Counted from the stretch's first letter, positions 23,069-30,207 are shown. The stretch: DNA of 32,489 nucleotides from SIG440 sp045532055 (GCA_045532055.1 JAZSFF010000006.1:1-32489); one strand, 5' to 3'. Notes: generated from the sequence alone by a model not told the origin. Made by a program: numbers and translations.

Positions 23069-24217
23069 TTATCTTTTTAAAAGTTTTCGTATCTTCCTGA
23101 CGTGTTCAACAACTTTTGCAATTGTATAATCGATTTCTTCTTCAGTAGTGAACTCTGACAGACTAAACCTTATGCTGCCATCAATCATTTTTTTGTCAGT
23201 CCCTATGGCAGTAAGCACATAACTTGGTCCTTTTTTATGGCTGGAACAAGCAGAACCCGAAGAAACATATATCCCCTCTGACTCCAGTGAATGAAGCAAA
23301 ACTTCAGACTTCACATACCCAAATGATATATTAAGGATGTGCGGTGCTGCTCCCTCCGCTGGTGTATTGACAACAACATCGTCAAGCTGTGATAGGATTC
23401 CGTCTCGCAATTTATTGCGAAGATAGGTCATGCGTTCTGATTTTTCCAACAAATTATCATGACTTATCTGTGCTGCAAGGCCAAACCCCGCAATGCCAGG
23501 AACATTTTCGGTTCCAGGTCTCACATTATCCTGTTGCCCTCCACCAAAAATTATTGGCGAAAGTCTGGCTCTGTTCTTTACATACAAGGCTCCCACACCC
23601 TTGGGGCCATGGATTTTGTGACTGCTTAATGAAATCAAATCTGCCCCTGTCTGATTGGCTGAAATCGGTATCTTGCCATATGCTTGCACTGCATCAATGT
23701 GAAAAGCAGTATAAGGATTTTCTGTCTTTATTATCTTGCCGATTTTTTCCACAGGTTGGATTGTTCCAATTTCATTGTTAACATACATACAGCTTACAAG
23801 TGCCGTATCTTTTCTTATCATTCTTGACAATTTTTCAAGGTCTACAACACCTTTTTTAGAAACAGGAACAAGTTCAACGTTATATCCCCTTTTTTCAAGA
23901 TGCTGCAACGTGTTAAGAACAGCAGGGTGTTCTATATTGGTACTAAGCACATGCTTACCCCTGCTTGCTCTGCACACCCCTAGTATTGCCAGATTATCTG
24001 ATTCTGTTCCACCAGAGGTGAAATATATCTCACCTGGTGCCGCTTTGAGAGTATTTGCCACTTGTTCTCTGGCTGTTTTTATAACTTTTTCCGCTTCAAT
24101 ACCTTTTCTGTGCAATGAGGATGGATTTCCGTAGGAATTATACATAACATCAGCTACCAACTCTGCACTTGCTTTATATGCCCGCGTTGTGGAGCTGTTG
24201 TCCAAATAAACATTCAC
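23069..24217 (-). CDS. Cysteine desulfurase (NifS/IscS family), likely ThiI partner
   Basis: PLP enzyme that converts cysteine to alanine and carries a persulfide for transfer. The 382 residues are class V aminotransferase fold: YLDNSSTT at the start, YFTSGGTESDNLAI, NIEHPAV, FHIDAVQAYGK, the PLP lysine K201 in SSHKIHGPKGVGALY, PGTENVPGI, and the active-site loop with C324 (SSGSACSSHKKGPSYVL). It lies 16 bp before thiI in the same operon, which implies service to tRNA 4-thiouridine formation, as with B. subtilis NifZ, rather than general Fe-S assembly (no iscU nearby). The ATG 24217 ribosome binding site is weak. Confidence 0.95.
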   Translation of the reverse strand: MNVYLDNSSTTRAYKASAELVADVMYNSYGNPSSLHRKGIEAEKVIKTAREQVANTLKAAPGEIYFTSGGTESDNLAILGVCRASRGKHVLSTNIEHPAVLNTLQHLEKRGYNVELVPVSKKGVVDLEKLSRMIRKDTALVSCMYVNNEIGTIQPVEKIGKIIKTENPYTAFHIDAVQAYGKIPISANQTGADLISLSSHKIHGPKGVGALYVKNRARLSPIIFGGGQQDNVRPGTENVPGIAGFGLAAQISHDNLLEKSERMTYLRNKLRDGILSQLDDVVVNTPAEGAAPHILNISFGYVKSEVLLHSLESEGIYVSSGSACSSHKKGPSYVLTAIGTDKKMIDGSIRFSLSEFTTEEEIDYTIAKVVEHVRKIRKLLKR

Positions 24218-24252
24218 TAAAAACTCATCGCCTTTCTTTCTGCATGTTTACT

Positions 24253-24287
24253 GAAAATAACGCTTATCAGCCAAACCGGATAAGCGT
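24253..24287 (-). terminator. Terminator after the DivIVA-like gene
   Basis: ACGCTTATC (24260-24268) pairs with GATAAGCGT (24279-24287) around a 10-base loop; on the minus strand TTATTTTC follows. It separates the DivIVA-like gene from the desulfurase-thiI-pncC operon that starts at 24217. Confidence 0.75.
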
Positions 24288-24354
24288 ATTTTGAGATATA
24301 TTACATCTCTCTATATATTATGTACTGTTTTTTGTATTTGTGATATTATAAAAC

Positions 24355-24924
24355 TTAAATTGATTCCACAATGTGAACAGGTATATCCCTGTCAGCATTT
24401 TCAAAGCCTTCAGGCACTGCACCTGTATCTGCATAATTCATAGCAGAATTCAAATATGCACGATTGTTGTCAGACATTCTTTCCACTTCATAAAGTTGCC
24501 TTTCAAAACTGCGTATAGCCTCAAGGGACGTCTGACGCATACGTTCAACCTCACCTTTTATCTGGTCAATCTTTTTGTTTTCGTTTGCATAGTAATTCTT
24601 TATAGCTCTGCGTTTTATCTCTATTTCACGATTTACGATACTCTTCTGCTCCTGCATTTCACGTTCTGCAGTCTTTCTTATCTCTTCAGCCTCATTTTTT
24701 GCCTCTGCAACCATTTCCTTTGCCTTTGCATCCGCAATTTGAAGCACGCTGACAACCGCATCACGATTTGCCTCAAGCTCTGCTATTTTGGCACGCAATT
24801 CGGCAATTTCCTTGTCCTTTTCAGCCAATTTTTCAGATGCTTTCAAATCCATTTCCTGAACATAATCATAGACATCCGCTTTTTTAAAGCCAAAAAGACG
24901 TTTTCTCAATTTCTTTCCTATCAT
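24355..24924 (-). CDS. DivIVA-like coiled-coil protein
   Basis: A 189-residue cytoplasmic protein. The N-terminus RKRLFGFKKADVYDYVQEMD has the G-F-x-x-x-D-V-x-x-Y pattern of the DivIVA lipid-binding domain; residues about 25-150 form heptad-rich coiled coil (KLAEKDKEIAELRAKIAELE, then KEMVAEAKNEAEEIRKTAER). DivIVA proteins mark curved membrane at poles and septa and recruit partners in division or sporulation; the specific role here is unknown. It is shorter at its N-terminal motif than classical DivIVA (no second conserved basic helix), so call it DivIVA-like. ATG 24924 follows GGAGGT and lies 24 bp after the serine hydrolase gene; probably co-transcribed. Confidence 0.75.
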   Translation of the reverse strand: MIGKKLRKRLFGFKKADVYDYVQEMDLKASEKLAEKDKEIAELRAKIAELEANRDAVVSVLQIADAKAKEMVAEAKNEAEEIRKTAEREMQEQKSIVNREIEIKRRAIKNYYANENKKIDQIKGEVERMRQTSLEAIRSFERQLYEVERMSDNNRAYLNSAMNYADTGAVPEGFENADRDIPVHIVESI

Positions 24925-24948
24925 AACAGTACCTCCAAAATATCACAT

Positions 24949-26127
24949 TTATTTATTAAGACACATATATGCCACATTTCTCAGTCTTGGCTGATAATAT
25001 TCTTCCTTGGGATTGAGCATATGATGTGCATAAAAATACGAAAATTCATTGTCCGGGTCAATCAAAGCTGTGGCACCTGCTGCACCGCCCCATCCAAATT
25101 CACCCAAGGCTCCTACACTTCCGCTTCGGGCTTTGTCAACCAAGGTACGAACACCCAATCCGTATCCATATCCTGCAAGATGTTTCCAGTTGAAGTCTTT
25201 AATCAACTCTTCCGAAAGCTGATTTGTCCTGAGAAGCTCTACCGTACCCTTTGCAAGAATCTGCTCACCAGTTTTTGTCCTGCCAAAGTTGGCAAGAGCA
25301 TTGCACAAAAGTGCATATTCGTTTACCGTAGTGGTTATTCCCGCGCCACCGCTGTCATACATGGGTCCAAGGACATGAGAAACCGCAGGTTCTATAGTCT
25401 CAATCACGCCCGATTCGTCCTTTTTGTCGCCCCTTTGTGCCGCAACAATATCTGCATCAGCTTTCATGCTATATATATACTGTGTCGCCATTTTTTCGAT
25501 TATTTCAGGTGTATGGTGATATACCGCGTTTTTGATACCACAAGGTTCAAAGATATTTCCTCTTACATAATCTGCAAATCTCTTGCCAGAAACAACCTCA
25601 ACAAGTGCAGCAAGAACATCGTGGCACAGGCTGTATTCCCAGTGTGTACCGGGTTCAAACGCCAAAACATCCCCGGCAATACACTTTGCCACTTCTACCG
25701 TGTTCATATCTCCGTTAGTTATCTCGCGGGCTTTTTTGATTCCCTCAGAATTAAGATTGTATGTAAATCCAGCAGTCATAGTAAAAAGATTGCCGATTGT
25801 TATGGAACTTTTTGACTTTTCAACATCCCCTGCTGAATTTTTTACCTGCATTTCTTTAAACTCAGGAATATACTCAGACAATGGGTCGCTTAAAAGAAAA
25901 TAACCCCTCTCCAAAAGCTGAAGAGCCGCAACAACAGTAGCTATTTTTGAACAAGAATATATATTGACAAACATATCCCCTGACATGGGTATCTTTTTCT
26001 CAATATTGCTGTATCCACTGCTATATCTGAAAACTTCTTCGTTTTTGTGATAAACACAAACACTGTTTCCCGGAACGACCCAATCAGTCAACCTATCCAT
26101 AAAATCCTTTAAAGGTGTAAAATCCAT
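24949..26127 (-). CDS. Serine hydrolase of the beta-lactamase (class C / PBP-like) family
   Basis: A 392-residue esterase or beta-lactamase-fold hydrolase without a signal peptide, so probably cytoplasmic. The SxxK motif is S58-C-S-K61 in NIYSCSKIATVVAALQLLER; the Tyr motif is YSLCHDVLAALVEVVSG (near 195), where the usual YxN is Y-S-L; near residue 350, FGWGGAAG substitutes for the usual HxG/KTG-type box. Such proteins include promiscuous esterases, peptidases and EstB-type enzymes; antibiotic resistance should not be assumed. GGAGGGG-like sequence precedes ATG 26127. The DivIVA-like gene follows on the same strand. Confidence 0.85.
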   Translation of the reverse strand: MDFTPLKDFMDRLTDWVVPGNSVCVYHKNEEVFRYSSGYSNIEKKIPMSGDMFVNIYSCSKIATVVAALQLLERGYFLLSDPLSEYIPEFKEMQVKNSAGDVEKSKSSITIGNLFTMTAGFTYNLNSEGIKKAREITNGDMNTVEVAKCIAGDVLAFEPGTHWEYSLCHDVLAALVEVVSGKRFADYVRGNIFEPCGIKNAVYHHTPEIIEKMATQYIYSMKADADIVAAQRGDKKDESGVIETIEPAVSHVLGPMYDSGGAGITTTVNEYALLCNALANFGRTKTGEQILAKGTVELLRTNQLSEELIKDFNWKHLAGYGYGLGVRTLVDKARSGSVGALGEFGWGGAAGATALIDPDNEFSYFYAHHMLNPKEEYYQPRLRNVAYMCLNK

Positions 26128-26158
26128 ATTTCCCCTCCAAAAGGCATCTTAATCCCTT

Positions 26159-26187
26159 TTTCTAAAGCATACCACAAATACTGTCAA
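26159..26187 (-). promoter_or_regulatory. Sigma-A-type promoter for the serine hydrolase/DivIVA-like unit
   Basis: On the minus strand TTGACA (26187-26182), 17-bp spacer, TAGAAA (26164-26159), 31 bp before the start codon. The -35 box is perfect and the -10 box weak. Confidence 0.5.
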
Positions 26188-26225
26188 AAAGCAAGAAAAA
26201 TATGTTTTAATATATGATATAAAAC

Positions 26226-26291
26226 AAAGCCGTCCCCTGACAAAACATAAGAGCACAATCATCTCTTCTATTCGCCATGGGACAGCTTTTT
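26226..26291 (+). repeat. Imperfect inverted repeat with T tract (unassigned RNA hairpin or dispersed repeat)
   Basis: AAAGCCGTCCC (26226-26236) pairs with GGGACAGCTTT (26279-26289) with one C-A mismatch over 11 positions; a 42-base loop lies between and five T follow (26287-26291). It lies in the 252-bp gap between two divergent genes and is followed by a run of ATTCATAATCACTATTCAC-like short repeats (26298-26316). CCGTCCC/GGGAC ends are common in dispersed palindromic repeats of clostridial genomes, but I cannot show a second copy here. Confidence 0.35.
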
Positions 26292-26379
26292 CTCGCTATT
26301 CATAATCACTATTCACTTTCTTTTGTTTGTAACTAAATAAATCCCTTGCACATATACTCCAAATATAGGAGGTGTCTTT

Positions 26380-26736
26380 ATGTTTGATATTTTTATAGTT
26401 TTGTTTTTATGTTTCTTTTTGGGCATAGGTGCTTTGCTTATATTTTTACATAAAGCCCAAGCAAAAAATATCCTGCTAAAAAAAATCCAACCTATGCATT
26501 CCGTTCTTGCTGTAAAAAACATGGAAGAGTCCATCGAAGGTATTGTACGTTCTGTTGTATGGAAGATTCAAAACTTCAAAGAAAAAGACAACTTATACCC
26601 GCAGGAACTGATTATTCTTGACCTTGATTCCACAGATAATACACTTTTAATCTTGAATTCACTGGCAAGAGAATACCCCTTTATTCACCCAATGACAAAA
26701 ACAAATTACATATCATACATTGAATCCTTTGATTAA
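26380..26736 (+). CDS. Short membrane-anchored glycosyltransferase-2-like protein
   Basis: A 118-residue protein with one N-terminal transmembrane helix (about residues 3-24, FDIFIVLFLCFFLGIGALLI) and a small domain from about 40 that recalls the start of a family 2 glycosyltransferase: HSVLAVKNMEESIEGIVRSV, then ELIILDLDSTDNTLLILNSL, where DLDSTDNT stands for the usual D-x-G-S-x-D of the nucleotide-sugar site. It is far too short for a catalytic GT2 (over 220 residues) and lacks a DxD, so it is likely a non-enzymatic or partial domain. AGGAGGTG precedes ATG 26380. The stop overlaps a small gene on the other strand by 4 bp. Function unknown. Confidence 0.7.
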   Translation: MFDIFIVLFLCFFLGIGALLIFLHKAQAKNILLKKIQPMHSVLAVKNMEESIEGIVRSVVWKIQNFKEKDNLYPQELIILDLDSTDNTLLILNSLAREYPFIHPMTKTNYISYIESFD

Positions 26737-26861
26737 ATAAGCATAGCAAGAACCAACGCTCCTGTTATATTTCCCTCCTCAACAAATGCACCAACCATAA
26801 GAATTGATACGATAAACATAAATTTGAAAAATCTTCTTTTATTAAACCTTACCTTTGTCAT
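26733..26861 (-). CDS. Small membrane protein of 42 residues
   Basis: A short frame starting ATG 26861 after AGAAGGAGA: a basic head (MTKVRFNKRRFFKF) then a hydrophobic stretch (MFIVSILMVGAF), a short polar VEEGNITG and a hydrophobic end (ALVLAMLI). The topology is that of a small single-pass or hairpin membrane peptide. It is convergent with the GT2-like gene, overlapping 4 bp. Candidate operators lie just upstream (26877-26894), so the S24 regulator may control it. I do not recognise a family. Confidence 0.55.
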   Translation of the reverse strand: MTKVRFNKRRFFKFMFIVSILMVGAFVEEGNITGALVLAMLI

Positions 26862-26876
26862 AATAATTCTCCTTCT

Positions 26877-26978
26877 CGAAACTTTTTTGTTTCGTTTTTT
26901 ATAACTTTTTCATCATGATAGCACAGATTTGTTTCGTTGTCAATAACTTTTTAAAAATTTTTTTAATAAATTCGAAAC
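26877..26978 (+). promoter_or_regulatory. Candidate operator array for the S24 regulator
   Basis: A full inverted repeat CGAAAC-TTTTTT-GTTTCG lies at 26877-26894. Further half-sites are GTTTCG at 26931-26936 and CGAAAC at 26973-26978, the latter just before the -35 box of the S24 regulator. The first site is 16 bp upstream of the small-protein start on the other strand. Position suggests autoregulation by the HTH-S24 protein. Confidence 0.5.
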
Positions 26979-26985
26979 TTTTTTC

Positions 26986-27014
26986 TTGCATTCTTACAAA
27001 ATATATGTTATACT
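26986..27014 (+). promoter_or_regulatory. Sigma-A-type promoter for the S24 regulator
   Basis: TTGCAT (26986-26991), 17-bp spacer, TATACT (27009-27014), 38 bp before ATG 27053. The -35 box follows the half-site CGAAAC (26973-26978). Confidence 0.7.
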
Positions 27015-27052
27015 TGTATTGTAAATAAGGTTTTCAAAGGAGAATAACTCTT

Positions 27053-27706
27053 ATGTATAATTTCGGCGATAAATTAAAAGAATGCAGAAAGGCAAAAAAT
27101 CTTACTCTTGAGGAACTGGCTTTCAAATATAACAGGCGCTTTGACGGAGGCATGAGCAAAGGCACTCTTTCCAAGTATGAAAACAATAAGCAAGAGCCTC
27201 TGGTGAGCGTGGTAACAAACCTGACTGAACTTCTTGACATATCTTCTGACTATCTTCTGGGACGTTCAGACAATCCAAATCTGGATATGGACTCAGCATC
27301 ATGCGGAAATGACAATATCTATCAAATCCCAGTATTCAACAGCGTATCCGCTGGCTTTGGCCGTATTGCAGACAGCACGCCGGATGATTATGTTCCTACC
27401 TTCCTTCCCTATGGTGCTGACCCCGAAAAGCACTTACGAATCAACGTATCAGGTGACAGCATGTCTCCCCTGATTGATGACGGCAGTCAAATATTGGTGC
27501 GGTTGCAGTCATCTGTCGACAACGGTTCCATTGCTGTTGTTATGGTTGACGGCACAGATGCATTTGTCAAACGCATCAATTATGGAAGCAACTGGTTGGA
27601 GCTTGAATCCATAAACCCATATTATCCAGTCAAAAGATTTGAAAATTCTGATATTTCAAGAGTCTCAATTTTAGGAATTGTAAAAGAAGTTACTAAATAT
27701 CTTTAA
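27053..27706 (+). CDS. XRE-family repressor with S24/LexA-type autocleavage domain
   Basis: A 217-residue regulator. Residues about 5-70 are a Cro/CI helix-turn-helix (LKECRKAKNLTLEELAFKYN, then GTLSKYENNKQEPLVSVV). Residues 90-217 are a peptidase S24 domain with a probable A100-G101 cleavage site (NSVSAGFGR), catalytic S136 in SGDSMSPLIDDG and K173 in AFVKRI; all needed for self-cleavage stimulated by RecA filaments in LexA and phage CI proteins. The stand-alone form without phage genes nearby suggests a chromosomal stress regulator rather than a prophage repressor. AAAGGAG precedes ATG 27053. Confidence 0.93.
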   Translation: MYNFGDKLKECRKAKNLTLEELAFKYNRRFDGGMSKGTLSKYENNKQEPLVSVVTNLTELLDISSDYLLGRSDNPNLDMDSASCGNDNIYQIPVFNSVSAGFGRIADSTPDDYVPTFLPYGADPEKHLRINVSGDSMSPLIDDGSQILVRLQSSVDNGSIAVVMVDGTDAFVKRINYGSNWLELESINPYYPVKRFENSDISRVSILGIVKEVTKYL

Positions 27707-27712
27707 TACCCC

Positions 27713-27755
27713 CCCCTTGCTTTATTGTTAAGCAAGGGGATTCTCTTTATTTTAT
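27713..27755 (+). terminator. Rho-independent terminator of the S24 regulator
   Basis: CCCCTTGCTT (27713-27722) pairs perfectly with AAGCAAGGGG (27730-27739) around a 7-base loop, followed by the T-rich ATTCTCTTTATTTT. A run of eight C precedes it. Confidence 0.8.
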
Positions 27756-29056
27756 CAAACATCTATATTTCCTGTGGACGGATTATCAATCAGTTCTCCG
27801 TTTTCCTGAAATCTGGAACCATGGCAAGGACAATCCCAAGTATGTTCTGCCTTGTTCCATTTAAGCGCACACCCCAAATGAGGGCATCTCCTTGTTGTGG
27901 GCGTCAGCAAATTAATTGTTGCCTCAAAGCCGTTTATTGCAAGTTGCGGTTTCAATATACTCCTTGATGGCGAAAAAACTTCTGCAAAAACGTTTCTGTT
28001 GTTTAGCACCATATCAGCAAGGATTTTGGCTGCAACCATAGATGAACTCATTCCCCATTTGTTGAAACCTGTTGCGACGTACATATCAGGTGTATTTTTT
28101 GAATACTGCCCAATATACGGAATTCCATCAAGACTCATACAATCCTGCGTTGCCCATTCATATTGCAAAGTTGCATTGGGGTAATATTTTTTTGCAAAAT
28201 CATTTAATTCTTCCCATGCTCCGCCCTTTTTGCCGGTACGATGACCACCGCCTCCCAACAGCAAAAGTCCATTGTAATTTCTGAAAGACATTCCTTTCTC
28301 ATCTTCATCCACATACATTCCCTCAATATTTTGGGCATTTTTAAACCCTGACACATAGGAACGATGCTGATAAAGTTTCAAAAAGTAACTTCCGTGCTTG
28401 TTTATAAAGGGAAAATGTGTTGCCACTATAATTTTCTTTGCTTTGATTGTTCCATTCTTGGTCACAGCACCCTCAGGCGTAAGTTCCCTGACAAAAGTAT
28501 TTTCATATATATTCAATCCTTTTGAAAGTTCAACCAGAAATTTAAGAGGATTAAACTGTGCCTGATTTTTGAACCTTATTGCTCCACTCACCTTAAACGG
28601 CAACTCAGTTTTTTCTGTAAATTCGGCATTAAACCCCAATTTCTTAACTGCATTTACCTCTTCTTCTATTTTCATCTTGTTTTTAAGCGAATAAGTATAT
28701 GCATCTCTTCTTTCAAAGTTGCAGTCCATTGTCTCACACAGCGTTGCATATTCATTCAGAGCATCCTGGTTTGCTTGCAAATACATCTTGGTTAGCTCCT
28801 CCCCAAGACTATTTAACATTTTTGCAAAAATCAGACCATGCTGAGATGTTATTTTAGCTGTTGTATTTTGGGTTATACCTGAGCCAATCCGTCGCCCTTC
28901 AACAAGTGCATAATCAACGCCCGCACGATGAAGATAATATGCACACAAAACTCCGCATATCCCACCTCCTATAATCAGAACATCCGTTTTTATGTCCTTA
29001 TTTAATTTATCAAATTCAGGTAAATTGACACTGTCAGTCCATACCGATTTTTCCAT
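27755..29056 (-). CDS. FAD-dependent oxidoreductase with C-terminal Rieske [2Fe-2S] domain
   Basis: A 433-residue DAO-type flavoenzyme. The dinucleotide-binding motif VLIIGGGICGVLCAYYLHRA is at about 26-45, followed by VEGRRIGSGITQNTTAKITS; mid-protein GLLLLGGGGHRTG and late MYVATGFNKWGMSSSMVAAK bind FAD. From about 385 a Rieske domain follows with CPHLGCALKWN and CPCHGSRF, giving the two Cys-His pairs for the cluster. The combination is common in clostridia and bacilli (YhfW-like) but no substrate is established. It is fairly short but both domains look complete. CGGAGGAGA precedes ATG 29056. Confidence 0.93.
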   Translation of the reverse strand: MEKSVWTDSVNLPEFDKLNKDIKTDVLIIGGGICGVLCAYYLHRAGVDYALVEGRRIGSGITQNTTAKITSQHGLIFAKMLNSLGEELTKMYLQANQDALNEYATLCETMDCNFERRDAYTYSLKNKMKIEEEVNAVKKLGFNAEFTEKTELPFKVSGAIRFKNQAQFNPLKFLVELSKGLNIYENTFVRELTPEGAVTKNGTIKAKKIIVATHFPFINKHGSYFLKLYQHRSYVSGFKNAQNIEGMYVDEDEKGMSFRNYNGLLLLGGGGHRTGKKGGAWEELNDFAKKYYPNATLQYEWATQDCMSLDGIPYIGQYSKNTPDMYVATGFNKWGMSSSMVAAKILADMVLNNRNVFAEVFSPSRSILKPQLAINGFEATINLLTPTTRRCPHLGCALKWNKAEHTWDCPCHGSRFQENGELIDNPSTGNIDV

Positions 29057-29078
29057 TTTCTCTCCTCCGGATAAAGTT

Positions 29079-29108
29079 AAAGGCTATCCCTTTGCAGGAA
29101 TAACCTTT
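29079..29108 (-). terminator. Possible terminator after the 54-residue protein gene
   Basis: AAAGGCTATCCC (29079-29090) pairs with GGAATAACCTTT (29097-29108) over 12 bp with two G-U pairs on the minus strand and a 6-base loop. Only a weak T-rich tail follows. It could separate the small gene from the Rieske gene. Confidence 0.45.
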
Positions 29109-29116
29109 TAGATTTT

Positions 29117-29281
29117 TCAGCAAGTGAAATCATGCAGTCTGTCATTCATTTTATTCATAATTTTTTCTGCACGGTGACACGCCTTACGCATAGCCCGTTT
29201 ATTCATGGGATGAACGGTCATCATAACACCAATGCCCACAACAGTCCCTACCATAAGACCTAATGAGAAGTTTCCCATCAT
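29117..29281 (-). CDS. Small membrane protein (YtxH-like), 54 residues
   Basis: Starts MMGNFSLGLMVGTVVGIGVM at ATG 29281 after GGGAGGAA: one glycine-rich transmembrane helix (about residues 5-23) then a basic cytoplasmic tail (MTVHPMNKRAMRKACHRAEK, IMNKMNDRL). This topology recalls the YtxH/gas vesicle-like membrane proteins that clostridia and bacilli carry near sporulation and stress genes. Second in-frame ATG at 29278 is equally possible. It lies between the PRC-barrel-like gene and the Rieske oxidoreductase gene, all on the minus strand. No further function can be given. Confidence 0.7.
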   Translation of the reverse strand: MMGNFSLGLMVGTVVGIGVMMTVHPMNKRAMRKACHRAEKIMNKMNDRLHDFTC

Positions 29282-29293
29282 ATATTCCTCCCT

Positions 29294-29752
29294 TCATTCT
29301 ATATATATAGTATTGTCCTTTATCAACATTTTATTTATAGGTATTTTATTCTTCTTTTTTAAAAATCCATTGTTCACTACTACCTCAGTTATCTCGCCTG
29401 TTTCAAAGTCAAACCGCATATCCCTCTTTTTTAGAGGTTTGTTATTTTGTTGTATTACATTTGATATATCATCTTCAAAAACATCCTTTTTAATTTGTTC
29501 CTTGAGAAAATTTTCATTATTTCTAAAGACTATTCCTTTTTTTAATATAGCTCTTTTATCATTCATAACCTCTATATCTCTCATAGAAACAGTCCTGCTT
29601 ATCGGTATAAGACTTACAGTCTCGGCAAGTACCAAGTCAACAGTCCCGGTATCCTTTGACAAATACACACCTCTTATCACACCGCATGGCTCGGTGTTTC
29701 CATTTTCATATATATACGTTCCCTTTATCCCTTTTACGCTCATTTGCACCAT
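29294..29752 (-). CDS. PRC-barrel-like protein
   Basis: About 152 residues, rich in short beta strands: YENGNTEPCGVIRGVYLSKD, VDLVLAETVSLIPISRTVSM, DIEVMNDKRAILKKGIVFRN and the C-terminal DFETGEITEVVVNNGFLKKK. Two barrel-like repeats resemble PRC-barrel proteins such as those of the YlmC/YmxH kind, which bind RNA or are sporulation-linked; the match is by eye only. The longest frame begins at TTG 29797, but that codon lies inside the hairpin of the SASP terminator; ATG 29752, preceded by GGGGGTG, is the probable start (MVQMSVKGIKG). The small YtxH-like gene follows 12 bp downstream. Confidence 0.6.
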   Translation of the reverse strand: MVQMSVKGIKGTYIYENGNTEPCGVIRGVYLSKDTGTVDLVLAETVSLIPISRTVSMRDIEVMNDKRAILKKGIVFRNNENFLKEQIKKDVFEDDISNVIQQNNKPLKKRDMRFDFETGEITEVVVNNGFLKKKNKIPINKMLIKDNTIYIE

Positions 29753-29780
29753 GGTCACCCCCGAGTCTGACTGATGTTTG

Positions 29781-29821
29781 CAAAATAAAACCCGCAAACC
29801 AAAACTTAAATTGATTTGCGG
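29781..29821 (-). terminator. Terminator after the SASP gene
   Basis: CCGCAAA (29792-29798) pairs with TTTGCGG (29815-29821); inner CAA/TTG extend the stem past a mismatch. On the minus strand GTTTTATTTTG follows. It lies 84 bp beyond the SASP stop and just upstream of the PRC-barrel-like start. Confidence 0.7.
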
Positions 29822-29904
29822 ATTCTATCAAAAAACAATATTTTCAACAAGGGCCTAAATCCCCGTTATTTTTTTAATATAAGCATATCAGGATTTAACC
29901 AAAA

Positions 29905-30117
29905 TTACTGACCATTAGCTAAGTCCTGTTCATACTTTTTGATCATCTTCTTTACCATCTGTCCGCCGATTGAACCAGCTTCTCTTGATGTGAGATCACC
30001 ATTGTAACCATTCTTGAGCTGTACACCTACTTCTGATGCAGCCTCCATTTTGAACTTATCCATAGCTGCCTTTGCTTCAGGTACTACGAATCCGTTGCTG
30101 CTCTTGTTGTTTGACAT
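29905..30117 (-). CDS. Alpha/beta-type small acid-soluble spore protein (SASP)
   Basis: A 70-residue DNA-binding protein that coats spore DNA against UV and heat, made in the forespore under sigma-G. The two conserved segments are KFKMEAASEVGVQLKNGYNG with the GPR protease site just around E-V-G-V, and DLTSREAGSIGGQMVKKMIK. GGGAGGTG precedes ATG 30117. It shows that this genome has (or had) a sporulation programme, notable given the broken sigG at 4077. A possible sigma-G promoter is listed at 30178-30207. Confidence 0.97.
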   Translation of the reverse strand: MSNNKSSNGFVVPEAKAAMDKFKMEAASEVGVQLKNGYNGDLTSREAGSIGGQMVKKMIKKYEQDLANGQ

Positions 30118-30177
30118 ATTGTTTCACCTCCCTTTTTTAATCAGAAAAACATTTTGGGTTGTTTATCTGTCCTTCGC

Positions 30178-30207
30178 TAATATTTTAACCCTTATCACAT
30201 CTAATAC
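30178..30207 (-). promoter_or_regulatory. Possible sigma-G-type promoter of the SASP gene
   Basis: On the minus strand GTATT (30207-30203), 18-bp spacer, AATATTA (30184-30178), similar to the sigma-G pattern G[CT]AT[AG] and [CA]ATnnTA. It lies about 60 bp before the SASP start. The short consensus makes chance matches easy. Confidence 0.35.

Noticed and set aside
24373..25815. A 480-residue plus-strand frame opposite the DivIVA-like and serine hydrolase genes
   Set aside because: It spans two recognisable minus-strand genes and their gap, has no ribosome binding site and has a composition (F, C, H, S) typical of an antisense frame.
29840..29880. GGGG/CCC pairing with a T tract after the SASP gene
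   Set aside because: Pairing is interrupted and short; the hairpin at 29792-29821 is a better terminator candidate.
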